DNA of 8,483 nt, taken from Candidatus Zhuqueibacterota bacterium (lineage in GTDB: Bacteria > KSB1 > UBA2214). How positions within the stretch are numbered: position 1 is the first letter of the stretch; each line of letters begins with the position of its first letter. The notes beneath the pieces are model-generated. The model saw only the letters and a list, made by a program, of their open reading frames with translations. It was not told the DNA's origin and did no database searches. The stretch covers positions 1-8,483 of the forward strand of contig JAKJDB010000087.1 in the NCBI GenBank assembly GCA_022706175.1. The letters are read 5' to 3'. Positions 1-6,439 of this stretch are shown here, piece by piece. Both the position numbers and the translations under genes were made by a program.

Positions 1-394
1 CCGCCACACCGAAAAAGGCGGTGATATAGACCACCTGGCGGTCATACACCAGAGTAAAGTCCAGGGTGTATATTTTTCGCGCCAGCAGGGCGACGATGGA
101 AAAAAAGACCACCGGCAGATAGCCCTGTTTGATGCCCAGTCCCCAGACCAGGTGGGAAAAGATGATAAAGAGGCAGAACACCAGGCCATAGATGGGCCGC
201 ATAAAGACGACGGCCGCGAGGCAGAGGCCGGCGAAAAACGCAAGGGCGGTTCCAGCTCCGGCGTAATACACCAGGGCCAGATAGATCAACAGAAAGGGGA
301 GACTGGCTAAAACCGCATAGGTCCGTTGTGCGGGCGGCAGAACGAGCGAAAAAGCCTGGTCAGCAAAGAACCGGTTGTCACTTTTTACGGCCAA
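1..394 (-). CDS. O-antigen ligase/polymerase-like membrane protein (N-terminal part)
   Basis: The reverse strand stays open from the left window edge and encodes the start of a very hydrophobic protein, so the gene is cut at its 3' end. Counting from an in-frame ATG at 424, about five membrane segments are visible: residues 36-55, 57-75, 78-97, 101-115 and one beginning near 129. Short polar turns separate them. This is the texture of Wzy/WaaL-type polymerases and ligases, which work at the inner membrane on lipid-linked glycans; the diagnostic large periplasmic loop lies outside the window. Two starts are possible. The TTG at 394-392 has a GAGG at 403-400, five bases upstream, and overlaps the wzz-like gene by 17 bases. 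The ATG at 424-422 has no visible ribosome site and would overlap by 47 bases. I chose TTG for its ribosome site, without certainty. The gene follows a chain-length regulator, which supports a polysaccharide role. Another multi-spanning exporter is possible. Confidence 0.6.
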   Translation of the reverse strand, partial: MAVKSDNRFFADQAFSLVLPPAQRTYAVLASLPFLLIYLALVYYAGAGTALAFFAGLCLAAVVFMRPIYGLVFCLFIIFSHLVWGLGIKQGYLPVVFFSIVALLARKIYTLDFTLVYDRQVVYITAFFGVA

Positions 395-1577
395 ACCATC
401 CTCGCCAATCGTTCTTGAGAACATCGACCGCGGACTGCAGTTGGGCGTGACCGGCCGGGTCAGCGGTCTTTAAGCGGTTCACATATTCGAACAGCGACAC
501 GATCAACAGACTGACAAAGACGCTCAGCAGGGCGGCGCTGATCACAATGATGCCGCGTTTCGGTTTGCTGCGCTTGTCCGGTTCCACCGGTTTGTCCAAG
601 ATCTGGATGGTGGGCGTGTCCTTGGCCTCCCGGATCCTCGCCTGTTCATACTGCTGCATGAGCAGTTTATAGATCGCTTTCTGCACTTCGACATCGCGCA
701 GCAGAAAGGCGTACTGTAAACCGTAATCCGGCAGTTTATCGAACGGCACCACATAGCTGGCGCTGTCCATGCGGGCGCCGGTCTCCAACTTGGCCACCTG
801 TTTTTTCAACTCCTCCCGTTTGATGCGTAGCTGCTGAACCTCCGGGTGGCTGGGGTCCATCTGGCGGCGCGCCATGTTGTAGCTGACTTCGCTGAGCGCG
901 ATCTGCGCTTCCAACTCGGCCATGGCGGTGATGGCGGCTTTGGTCTGTTCTTCGATGGAGATGACGCGATGCTTGCGCTGAAAATCGCGCAGCGCTTCGG
1001 CGGTGCGGCGTAGGTCCGCCTCATTGTCCGCCAGCCTCTTTTCGATAAACTCGCGGGTATAGCGGGCGGAGGTGAATCGTTTGGTTTTATTGACGCGGTC
1101 AAGGTGGTGGACAAAAGATTCCGCCAGCTGCACCGCCAGTTTTTTGCTACGCGCCGTGGTTCTGATGAGGATCATGTCCTCTTCGCTTTTATCCAGCTTG
1201 GTCACGTCATCGAGCATGGCCAGACAGTCGTCCTGATTGTCTGCTTCAAAGACCTTGCGCAGATCCAGGTCCTGAATCACGCTGTCGCGGACATTGCGGC
1301 TTTTCAGGATGGCGACATAGATATCCGAGGGGGTGGCCATGCCGGACAGACCGGTTAATCCTTTCGGCAGATCGCCCAACATAGAAAGAATATCCAGACC
1401 GCCGGATTCCGATTGATCCGGGGGCAGGAGCGTGCAACTGGCAGTATACCATTTGGGCAGCAGCAGACTGACGATGGCGGCGACGATGGAAAAGATGAGA
1501 AAATTGTAGACAAAGAGCTTGCGCCATTTCACCAGCAGACTGAAACCATCGACCACGTTGAATTTATTTTTTTCCAT
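378..1577 (-). CDS. Wzz/GNVR-type polysaccharide chain-length determinant
   Basis: This 399-residue protein has the layout of a polysaccharide co-polymerase. A short cytoplasmic N-terminus is followed by a membrane helix at about 22-40, a long periplasmic domain rich in coiled coil (about 176-265), a proline-rich segment at 330-339 (PVEPDKRSKP), a second helix at about 342-363 and a basic cytoplasmic tail. The DPSHPEVQQL stretch at 241-250 matches the HPxV feature common in this family. Such proteins oligomerise in the inner membrane and set the modal length of O-antigen or exopolysaccharide made by a Wzy polymerase. No Walker A/B tyrosine-kinase domain is attached, so it is not a fused BY-kinase form. 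The ATG at 1577 has an AGG four bases upstream. The next gene on this strand overlaps its 3' end and looks like the partner polymerase. The family assignment is firm; the exact polymer is unknown. Confidence 0.9.
   Translation of the reverse strand: MEKNKFNVVDGFSLLVKWRKLFVYNFLIFSIVAAIVSLLLPKWYTASCTLLPPDQSESGGLDILSMLGDLPKGLTGLSGMATPSDIYVAILKSRNVRDSVIQDLDLRKVFEADNQDDCLAMLDDVTKLDKSEEDMILIRTTARSKKLAVQLAESFVHHLDRVNKTKRFTSARYTREFIEKRLADNEADLRRTAEALRDFQRKHRVISIEEQTKAAITAMAELEAQIALSEVSYNMARRQMDPSHPEVQQLRIKREELKKQVAKLETGARMDSASYVVPFDKLPDYGLQYAFLLRDVEVQKAIYKLLMQQYEQARIREAKDTPTIQILDKPVEPDKRSKPKRGIIVISAALLSVFVSLLIVSLFEYVNRLKTADPAGHAQLQSAVDVLKNDWRGWFGRKK
400..403 (-). promoter_or_regulatory. Ribosome binding site (GAGG) inside the end of the wzz-like gene
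   Basis: GAGG on the minus strand lies five bases before the TTG at 394 and within the last codons of the upstream gene. It is the only Shine-Dalgarno-like match near either candidate start of the polymerase-like gene. If it is used, translation of the two proteins would be coupled. Confidence 0.35.
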
Positions 1578-1675
1578 AGCACCTGAATAGATGGTTAGTG
1601 TATCGGCAAATTATTGCAGCGTTTTTTGCAGATTTTGAGCGCCGAAGGATCCAACGGCGGAACGAACCGGTAAAA

Positions 1676-1706
1676 ATAAATTACGGCATTCCACTTTTAA
1701 ATACAA
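1676..1706 (-). promoter_or_regulatory. Candidate promoter for the wzz-like gene
   Basis: On the minus strand TTG (1706-1704) is followed by exactly 20 bases and then TAATTTAT (1683-1676). This resembles the TTG-N19-21-TAnnTTTG pattern of Bacteroidota housekeeping promoters, with a weak -7 end. It also fits a poor sigma-70 pair (TTGTAT, 17 bases, TAATTT). The rest of the 150-base gap shows nothing else convincing. The predicted leader is about 90 bases. Confidence 0.25.
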
Positions 1707-1717
1707 TATAATTATTT

Positions 1718-1732
1718 CCTGAGGGGCTCAGG
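1718..1732. repeat. Perfect 6-bp inverted repeat across the stop codon of the deacetylase-like gene
   Basis: CCTGAG-GGG-CTCAGG (plus strand) forms a 6-bp stem with a 3-base loop. It includes the minus-strand stop codon at 1730-1728. On the minus strand it is followed by an A/T mix (AAATAATTAT) and not a T-run, so it does not qualify as an intrinsic terminator. It could be a 3'-end stabiliser, or chance. Confidence 0.4.
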
Positions 1733-4010
1733 GCAAAAGGGTCACTTTGAGCGTTTGAACCAGTTGCCTGCTGGCGAACCGGCAGAAATACACACCGGCG
1801 GCCAGAGGGCGATTCCGGTCGTCCCGTCCGTCCCAGTTCAGCTCATGGAGACCGGGCAGGGCCTCGGCGCTGAACAGCGTGCGCACGTGTTGTCCGCCGG
1901 AGTTGTACAGAGCGATCTCTGTGAAACCAGCGCAGGAGCTGTCCGGCAGACGGAAAAGGATTCGCGTCGAATGGTTGAACGGATTGGGGTAAGATTGAAA
2001 CACATTTAATCCGACGGTTTGGGCTGAAACGGCGGTGGTGGACAGTTCCAGCTCTTTGATGGGAGTGGGGAAAAGAATACGGATTCTGTGTTCCGCGGCA
2101 GGCAATTTCGGCAGACGGCAGATCAGTCTGGCGTTGCGGTATTCCAGAGGCAGCCCGGCCTCCTGATCGTCCACGAACGCATGTGAGGGAAGTGCGTTCT
2201 GTTTCGGCCATTCCACGTACAGCGATTGCCCGTCGGTCTGTCCAAAGAACGAAAAGGTGACCATGCGAGCTGTATACTCCAGGTCTGTGGCCTGCAGCCG
2301 GGCGGTCTGCTCAGCGAATCGGGCCAACTCATCAGGCCACAGATAGCCGAGGTGAGGATAGTTGCGTTCTGCTGCGAAAAACAGGCTGTCCAGGCGGGCA
2401 AACGCGGCCGGGTCGCCTTCTCTGAACCAGGCGCCGGGATGTCCGGCGCAATGGCAGACCATGCCGCGGCTCAGCGCTTGGTCCATGACCGAATAGGGCT
2501 GCGGCGTGTCCCCTTCCCATTGCACCTGCAGGCCCCAGATCCGGCCCTGCGGCGCGAGAAAAAAAATCCATGGTGCGCCGATGGCGCCTTTGTCGTAATC
2601 GAACAGCACAAAGCGGTTTTTAATCAGCGCATCGATGGCGCTGCGGCTGAACAGGAATCCCGGAAAGCGGATCCATTGCCGGCTCGCGCTGGAAAGACCG
2701 AGCTGATCATATTCGCGCACAATGGCGCTGAATGTGCTGTCGCAGAAGACCGGATCGTAGTATTGAAATTCCCAGTTAAGGCCATACTCACGCTCCGGCG
2801 TGTGGTGAAGACCGTGATTCCCCAAAGCGACACGGTCCTCATAGCCCAGCACTCGGCGATGGAGATCGATGTTGCGCAGCCACTGTTTGTAGGCCTCCGG
2901 CGCCGCGGTGAGAATGCGATGGACGCTGTGCGCCTGCCACCAGGCGCCGGACGGATAAGCGGGATTAGCCAGATCCGGCGCTTCGATGATGGCGTCGGGC
3001 ACCATCAGCCAGCTCATCTTCATAAGCGGATGGTTGCGTAAAAGTGCGATGAGCTGTCGCTGTACCGGCGTATCGTTATCGTCTCCGGGTATGGTCCAGC
3101 GATAAAAGGGGATATCGTCCAGTCCGATGGTGATGAGTTGATCGTAGCCATTCGGATACGGCGATAGGTAGGCGAGGGGAAAGGGAAGCGGCTGATCCAC
3201 ATGGTTTATGACGAACAGCTGCAACTCTCTTTCCAGGACAAATCCTTTCTCCAGCACTGAGGCAAAACCAGGTCCTTTGGGGGGCTGTGCTTTGATCAGT
3301 GAGGAGGCGGGCAGAATGTGCCAGTGAAACAGCAGCAAGGGCGCCCGTTCTGAGATGCTGACCAGGCTGTGGTAGGGGTTGGGAAACAGCAACACCAGCC
3401 GTCTGCGTTCGTCGCTGAATTCATACACCTGTTGCAGAGCGTGGTGATGGTCTTGTTCTCGGTCGTCACACTGAATGGGTTCGAGGTCGCTATAGTGATT
3501 GCGGCTCTGAATGCGCTTCCATTTGGCGGACATGATGCGGATGTCCAGCCCGTCCCTCATTTCAACGGTGGCAGTGGCTTCGAAACGGTAAAGGATACGC
3601 AATCGGTTTCGCTTCAACTCATAGGTGATGCGGGTGCGCAGGGGCAGCGATCCTTCAGGGCCCTGCATGCACTCGGACACTATCTGAAGGGTGTTATCCG
3701 GCGAAGGTACGATGGTGAAAGGGGACGGTTGATAATCGCCCGAGCGTACGAGCAGAACATCATCGTCGTTATTAAAAAGCGGGGTCACCGGTTCGCGATG
3801 GCTTTCCCAGATCTGGCCGTAGGCGGTAAGTTGGGTGAAAAGATATTGCAGGCGGTATTTGGGGTCGGAATAAAATGGTCTGGATTGCGTTGCGCCCTGT
3901 CTGGTGAGCAACAGCAGCAGGGCGAGTGCCAGAAGGATGGGTACGGCGGCTGCATGGCGGCGTTGTTTGTTCGAAAGCCGGATTCTGTTCCTAAGCAGTC
4001 GTATTTCCAT
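1728..4010 (-). CDS. Exported NodB-like polysaccharide deacetylase-family protein with C-terminal sorting domain
   Basis: Starting from the ATG at 4010 (GGA five bases upstream) this protein has 760 residues; a GTG at 4031 would add seven. A basic N-terminus and a hydrophobic run at about 24-36 form a long signal peptide, probably cut near GATQS (39-43). Residues about 44-285 are a beta-rich region I cannot name. The centre keeps a diverged NodB set: an Asp pair in GLDDIP (298, 299), NHGLHH with His at 399, 402 and 403, RFPGF at 448-452, and HCAGHPG with His at 520 and 524. These match the catalytic/metal Asp pair, the HxxxH metal site, the RxP motif and the late His of carbohydrate esterase family 4. 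A second beta region precedes the last 90 residues, which start YPNPFN, contain NWDGRDDRNRP and GVYF, and match type A sorting / FlgD-Ig domains. It is probably secreted by a type IX-like route or held at the surface, acting on a glycan. The substrate is unknown and activity is unproven. Confidence 0.75.
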   Translation of the reverse strand: MEIRLLRNRIRLSNKQRRHAAAVPILLALALLLLLTRQGATQSRPFYSDPKYRLQYLFTQLTAYGQIWESHREPVTPLFNNDDDVLLVRSGDYQPSPFTIVPSPDNTLQIVSECMQGPEGSLPLRTRITYELKRNRLRILYRFEATATVEMRDGLDIRIMSAKWKRIQSRNHYSDLEPIQCDDREQDHHHALQQVYEFSDERRRLVLLFPNPYHSLVSISERAPLLLFHWHILPASSLIKAQPPKGPGFASVLEKGFVLERELQLFVINHVDQPLPFPLAYLSPYPNGYDQLITIGLDDIPFYRWTIPGDDNDTPVQRQLIALLRNHPLMKMSWLMVPDAIIEAPDLANPAYPSGAWWQAHSVHRILTAAPEAYKQWLRNIDLHRRVLGYEDRVALGNHGLHHTPEREYGLNWEFQYYDPVFCDSTFSAIVREYDQLGLSSASRQWIRFPGFLFSRSAIDALIKNRFVLFDYDKGAIGAPWIFFLAPQGRIWGLQVQWEGDTPQPYSVMDQALSRGMVCHCAGHPGAWFREGDPAAFARLDSLFFAAERNYPHLGYLWPDELARFAEQTARLQATDLEYTARMVTFSFFGQTDGQSLYVEWPKQNALPSHAFVDDQEAGLPLEYRNARLICRLPKLPAAEHRIRILFPTPIKELELSTTAVSAQTVGLNVFQSYPNPFNHSTRILFRLPDSSCAGFTEIALYNSGGQHVRTLFSAEALPGLHELNWDGRDDRNRPLAAGVYFCRFASRQLVQTLKVTLLP

Positions 4011-4164
4011 AGCGTTCCATTGACGGAGCACGGGCGTCCGTGATACACTGGCTGACTGGTTTTCGTTTGTTCAGGCAGGGTCACCTCAAAGGGTTCTGGC
4101 AGGTGATCTATCCTCCGCGGCCACCACAGACCAGTCCGCCTTCGAGGCGTTGCAATCTCCAGGT

Positions 4165-4195
4165 GAAAAATAAAAAAATAAAATCTGCAAAACAA
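4165..4195 (-). promoter_or_regulatory. Candidate promoter for the deacetylase-like gene
   Basis: On the minus strand TTG (4195-4193), 20 bases, then TATTTTTC (4172-4165) fits TTG-N20-TAnnTTTG except for the last base. The surrounding run of A/T is low in complexity, which raises the chance of an accidental match. Use of this site would give a leader of about 150 bases. Confidence 0.25.
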
Positions 4196-4278
4196 GGACA
4201 AACTCGGCGCCCGAAACATCGGCTTGAAAAAGCAGGACCGCATTCGAACCAGGTGGGGCGAAGGAATGGAACATTTTG

Positions 4279-4310
4279 TTTGCATTTTATCAATATTAAG
4301 GCTAAATTTC
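4279..4310 (+). promoter_or_regulatory. Candidate promoter for the yggS-divIVA operon
   Basis: TTTG at 4279-4282 is followed by 20 bases and TAAATTTC at 4303-4310, matching the Bacteroidota-type TTTG / TAnnTTTG pattern except for the final base. Transcription would begin only a dozen or so bases before the yggS ATG. This suits the very short, weak ribosome site there. It is the best promoter candidate in the window. Confidence 0.35.
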
Positions 4311-4331
4311 ATGTCCTAAAATAACAGGGAC

Positions 4332-5012
4332 ATGGCTATCGTACAGGAAAATTTGAGCCACATTCACCAACAGATGGCCGCTGCGTGTTCGCGCAGTGGA
4401 CGCTCGTTGCAGGAAGTGGAACTGGTTGCGGTTACCAAGACGGTGCCCGTGTCGCGCATCCGCGAGGCCATCGATGCAGGCGTTCGCGTGCTCGGGGAAA
4501 ACCGGGTGCAGGAAGCGGCGGACAAAGCGAACGAACTGGATCGCGAGGTCGTCTGGCATCTGGTGGGTCACCTGCAGAGCAACAAAGTCAAACGGGCGTG
4601 CGAGATTTTCTCCGTGATCGAATCGGTGGACTCGCTGCGATTGGCCAAAGAGATCGATGCCCGCGCCGGCCAACTGGGCCGGACCATCGAGGTGCTGTTG
4701 GAGGTGAACACCTCCAACGAACCCAGCAAGTTTGGCGTTGCACCGGAGCAGGTAATCCCTCTCGCCAAAGAAATTGCGTTATATAAGCATATCCGGCTGA
4801 CCGGTCTGATGACTGTGGCGGCTTTTTTACCTGATCCGCAGGAGGTGCGGCCCTGCTTTCGCCTGCTGCGCACGCTGCGGAATGAGTTGCAGCACCAGGG
4901 GGTGCCGCTTAAACACCTGTCGATGGGGATGTCCAACGATTTTGAGCAGGCCATTGAAGAGGGCGCGACGCTGGTTCGACTGGGTCGAGCGCTGTTTGGG
5001 GAGCGAACCTAA
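4332..5012 (+). CDS. yggS: YggS/YlmE/PLPBP-family pyridoxal-phosphate-binding protein
   Basis: This 226-residue cytoplasmic protein is the usual length for the family. It carries the expected marks in order: VAVTK with the PLP-binding Lys36, GENRVQE at 55-61, WHLVGHLQSNK at 75-85, SKFG at 132-135, SMGMSND at 197-203 and VRLGRALFG at 215-223. Family members have an alanine-racemase-like barrel without known enzymatic activity. They buffer pyridoxal 5'-phosphate and affect amino-acid and vitamin B6 balance. An in-frame stop lies at 4317-4319, just before the ATG, and no other start occurs between. AGGGA is only one base from the ATG, so the ribosome site is poor in spacing. The start still agrees with the family's N-terminus and Lys position. 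It is the first gene of the plus-strand operon and lies 14 bases before divIVA, as its homologue ylmE lies near divIVA in Gram-positives. Confidence 0.95.
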   Translation: MAIVQENLSHIHQQMAAACSRSGRSLQEVELVAVTKTVPVSRIREAIDAGVRVLGENRVQEAADKANELDREVVWHLVGHLQSNKVKRACEIFSVIESVDSLRLAKEIDARAGQLGRTIEVLLEVNTSNEPSKFGVAPEQVIPLAKEIALYKHIRLTGLMTVAAFLPDPQEVRPCFRLLRTLRNELQHQGVPLKHLSMGMSNDFEQAIEEGATLVRLGRALFGERT

Positions 5013-5014
5013 AC

Positions 5015-5020
5015 GGGAGG
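5015..5020 (+). promoter_or_regulatory. Strong ribosome binding site deciding the GTG start of divIVA
   Basis: GGGAGG lies six bases before the GTG at 5027 and immediately after the yggS stop. It is the strongest Shine-Dalgarno match in the window. It supports GTG as the true start, as does the family-conserved N-terminus that follows. Confidence 0.75.
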
Positions 5021-5026
5021 GCTGCC

Positions 5027-5749
5027 GTGAAACTCACACCACTAGATGTGCGCAGACAGGTTTTCAAGAAGGTGATGCGGGGATTCGACCCTGAGGAGGT
5101 TGAAGCCTTCTTGAGCATGGTTGCCGACGAACTCGAATCCCTGATCCATGAACGCAACCGGGCTGATGAGGAGCTCATCAAATTACGTACGCAACTGCGC
5201 GATTACCAGGAGGTGAAGCAGACCCTGCACACCACTCTGGCGAAAGCGACCGATACGGTGGAAGAGACGCGCATGAATTCACTGCGTGAAGCGACGCTGC
5301 GCATCAGTGAGGCCGAACTGCAGGCGGAAAAGATCACCGAGAGCGCGCGCAGTGAGCTGCAGGAGCTGCGTCACGAGATCAGCCTGTTAAAGACCCAAAA
5401 GGAATCCTTCACCCGGCGGTTGCGCCATCTGCTGGAATCCCAGATTGAATTGATCGATGTGCTCGGCATGGACGACATCGGCCTCTCGGATATGGAGGAA
5501 GAGGCGAGCGCCCGTTTTATTCCGCGCGGCCGGTTGCCGCGGCCGGTGATCGCTGAATCGCCGGCGGCTGAAAAGCCGGCAACGGCGTCGGCTGTTTCAG
5601 AGCCCCGCATCATCCGCGGGGATAAAAAGTTTGATGAGCCGTTTTTGCTGAAACGAACGGGCGACAATCCTGCGGCGCCGGATGAACCGCGCAACGAGGA
5701 GAACCGCCCGTCATCCGACAATCGCCTTTCCGATCAATTAATTATATAA
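5027..5749 (+). CDS. divIVA: DivIVA-domain protein
   Basis: The first 60 residues match the DivIVA lipid-binding domain: LTPLDVRRQVF at 3-13, MRGFD at 17-21 and EEVEAFL at 23-29. A long charged coiled coil spans about 32-140 and contains the family's ESARSEL and FTRRLRHLLESQ-like stretches. The last 80 or so residues are rich in Pro, Ala and charged residues and probably disordered. Family members sit on negatively curved membrane at poles and septa and recruit partners. In Bacillus subtilis DivIVA, Phe17 and Arg18 at the tip insert into or touch the membrane; here Met17 and Arg18 take those places. At 240 residues it is longer than the B. subtilis protein because of the tail. The GTG start is fixed by the site at 5015-5020. 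The operon setting after yggS and before ileS also fits divIVA. Confidence 0.9.
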   Translation: MKLTPLDVRRQVFKKVMRGFDPEEVEAFLSMVADELESLIHERNRADEELIKLRTQLRDYQEVKQTLHTTLAKATDTVEETRMNSLREATLRISEAELQAEKITESARSELQELRHEISLLKTQKESFTRRLRHLLESQIELIDVLGMDDIGLSDMEEEASARFIPRGRLPRPVIAESPAAEKPATASAVSEPRIIRGDKKFDEPFLLKRTGDNPAAPDEPRNEENRPSSDNRLSDQLII

Positions 5750-5764
5750 ACGCGGGAGCGGTGG

Positions 5765-6439
5765 ATGAAGCATGTGTCTCTGTTCATGGCGGTTCTGTGT
5801 GTGACCGCCGGCTGCAGCCGGCCGTTGGCCTTTCGTGCGAACGAGGTTTTGATCGACCAGACGGTATCGGTCCGGCTGACCTCCGGGCAGAGTGTAACCG
5901 GTGAGATCGCAGCCAAGGAAGCGGAGGCGTTGGTGATCAAGGATCGCGACGGCCAGTCCTGGAAAGCGCAAACGAACGCCATTCAAGAGATCAGCGGCCG
6001 GCCGCCGGTGCTGGATGGTGCCGGTGCGGTCATCCCGGAAAGAGAAATTCAGGCGCATAAAAACGGTAAAAACGCCCTTTTGTTCAGCGTCAGCGGCGGC
6101 ATTCTGTCCTTGGGGACCAGCTTTTTTCTCAGCAGCATGGTCTCACGCGCGCTCGGAGATGACGATCGCGATGCCGTCCTCTACGGCGGCACAGCGACCG
6201 GCACGGCCGCCGGAGTGTTGCTGTTCTCGCGCATCGGCGCCAAGAAGGACCGGCATCAGGCCATCCAGCAAATCCGCCGTGAACGGGCGGTCACACAGGG
6301 CCGGCGCGATTTGAACGGCGAGCTGAAAAAAAGGGAGCAGGTTCAAACCGAATTGGAAAAACTGCGCCAGGAGCGGGCGGATCAGGATGCCGAGATTCAA
6401 CGGCTGCAGCAAAAGATCCAGGATAAAAAGAAAAAGTGA
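5765..6439 (+). CDS. Putative lipoprotein with small beta domain, glycine-rich membrane hairpin and coiled coil
   Basis: I do not recognise a named family. The ATG at 5765 has GGGAG six bases upstream. A short hydrophobic N-terminus ends in VTAGC, which fits a lipobox with Cys17 as the lipidated residue. Residues about 33-78 look like a small Sm/SH3-like beta unit: VRLTSGQSVTGEI, then a strand, a turn at DRDGQSW and IQEISG. Two Gly/Ala/Ser-rich hydrophobic stretches follow (about 103-126 and 139-158), split by the acidic loop GDDDRD. Residues about 162-220 form a strongly charged coiled coil ending in KKKK. This suggests an envelope-anchored protein whose coiled coil contacts a partner. It lies 15 bases after divIVA and overlaps the PNP start, so it is co-expressed with both. 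A role at the division site is only a guess from context. If the lipobox is not used, it would be a simple membrane protein. Confidence 0.7.
   Translation: MKHVSLFMAVLCVTAGCSRPLAFRANEVLIDQTVSVRLTSGQSVTGEIAAKEAEALVIKDRDGQSWKAQTNAIQEISGRPPVLDGAGAVIPEREIQAHKNGKNALLFSVSGGILSLGTSFFLSSMVSRALGDDDRDAVLYGGTATGTAAGVLLFSRIGAKKDRHQAIQQIRRERAVTQGRRDLNGELKKREQVQTELEKLRQERADQDAEIQRLQQKIQDKKKK

Larger units (their letters stand above)
4011..4331. other. Divergent intergenic control region
   Basis: These 321 bases separate two divergently read blocks and hold no convincing gene. Both ends of the interval are ordinary in base composition, while 4165-4195 and 4271-4323 are A/T-rich, as expected where promoters sit. 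I see one promoter candidate in each direction (listed separately). The stretch between about 4020 and 4158 would be a leader of roughly 150 bases for the minus-strand gene. I found no strong hairpin with a T-run, no riboswitch I recognise and no long repeat. Confidence 0.6.

Noticed and set aside
1718..1732. Intrinsic terminator after the deacetylase-like gene
   Set aside because: The 6-bp stem is perfect, but no T-run follows on the minus strand and the stem includes the stop codon. Kept only as an inverted repeat.
2226..3041. Plus-strand open frame of 271 codons inside the deacetylase-like gene
   Set aside because: It is antisense to a gene with a signal peptide and recognisable motifs, and its translation shows no domain. 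It is a by-product of codon bias on the other strand.
4040..4324. Possible 94-codon gene in the divergent gap
   Set aside because: GTG start without a well-placed ribosome site, basic low-complexity product from an A-rich stretch, and it covers both promoter candidates. No family features.
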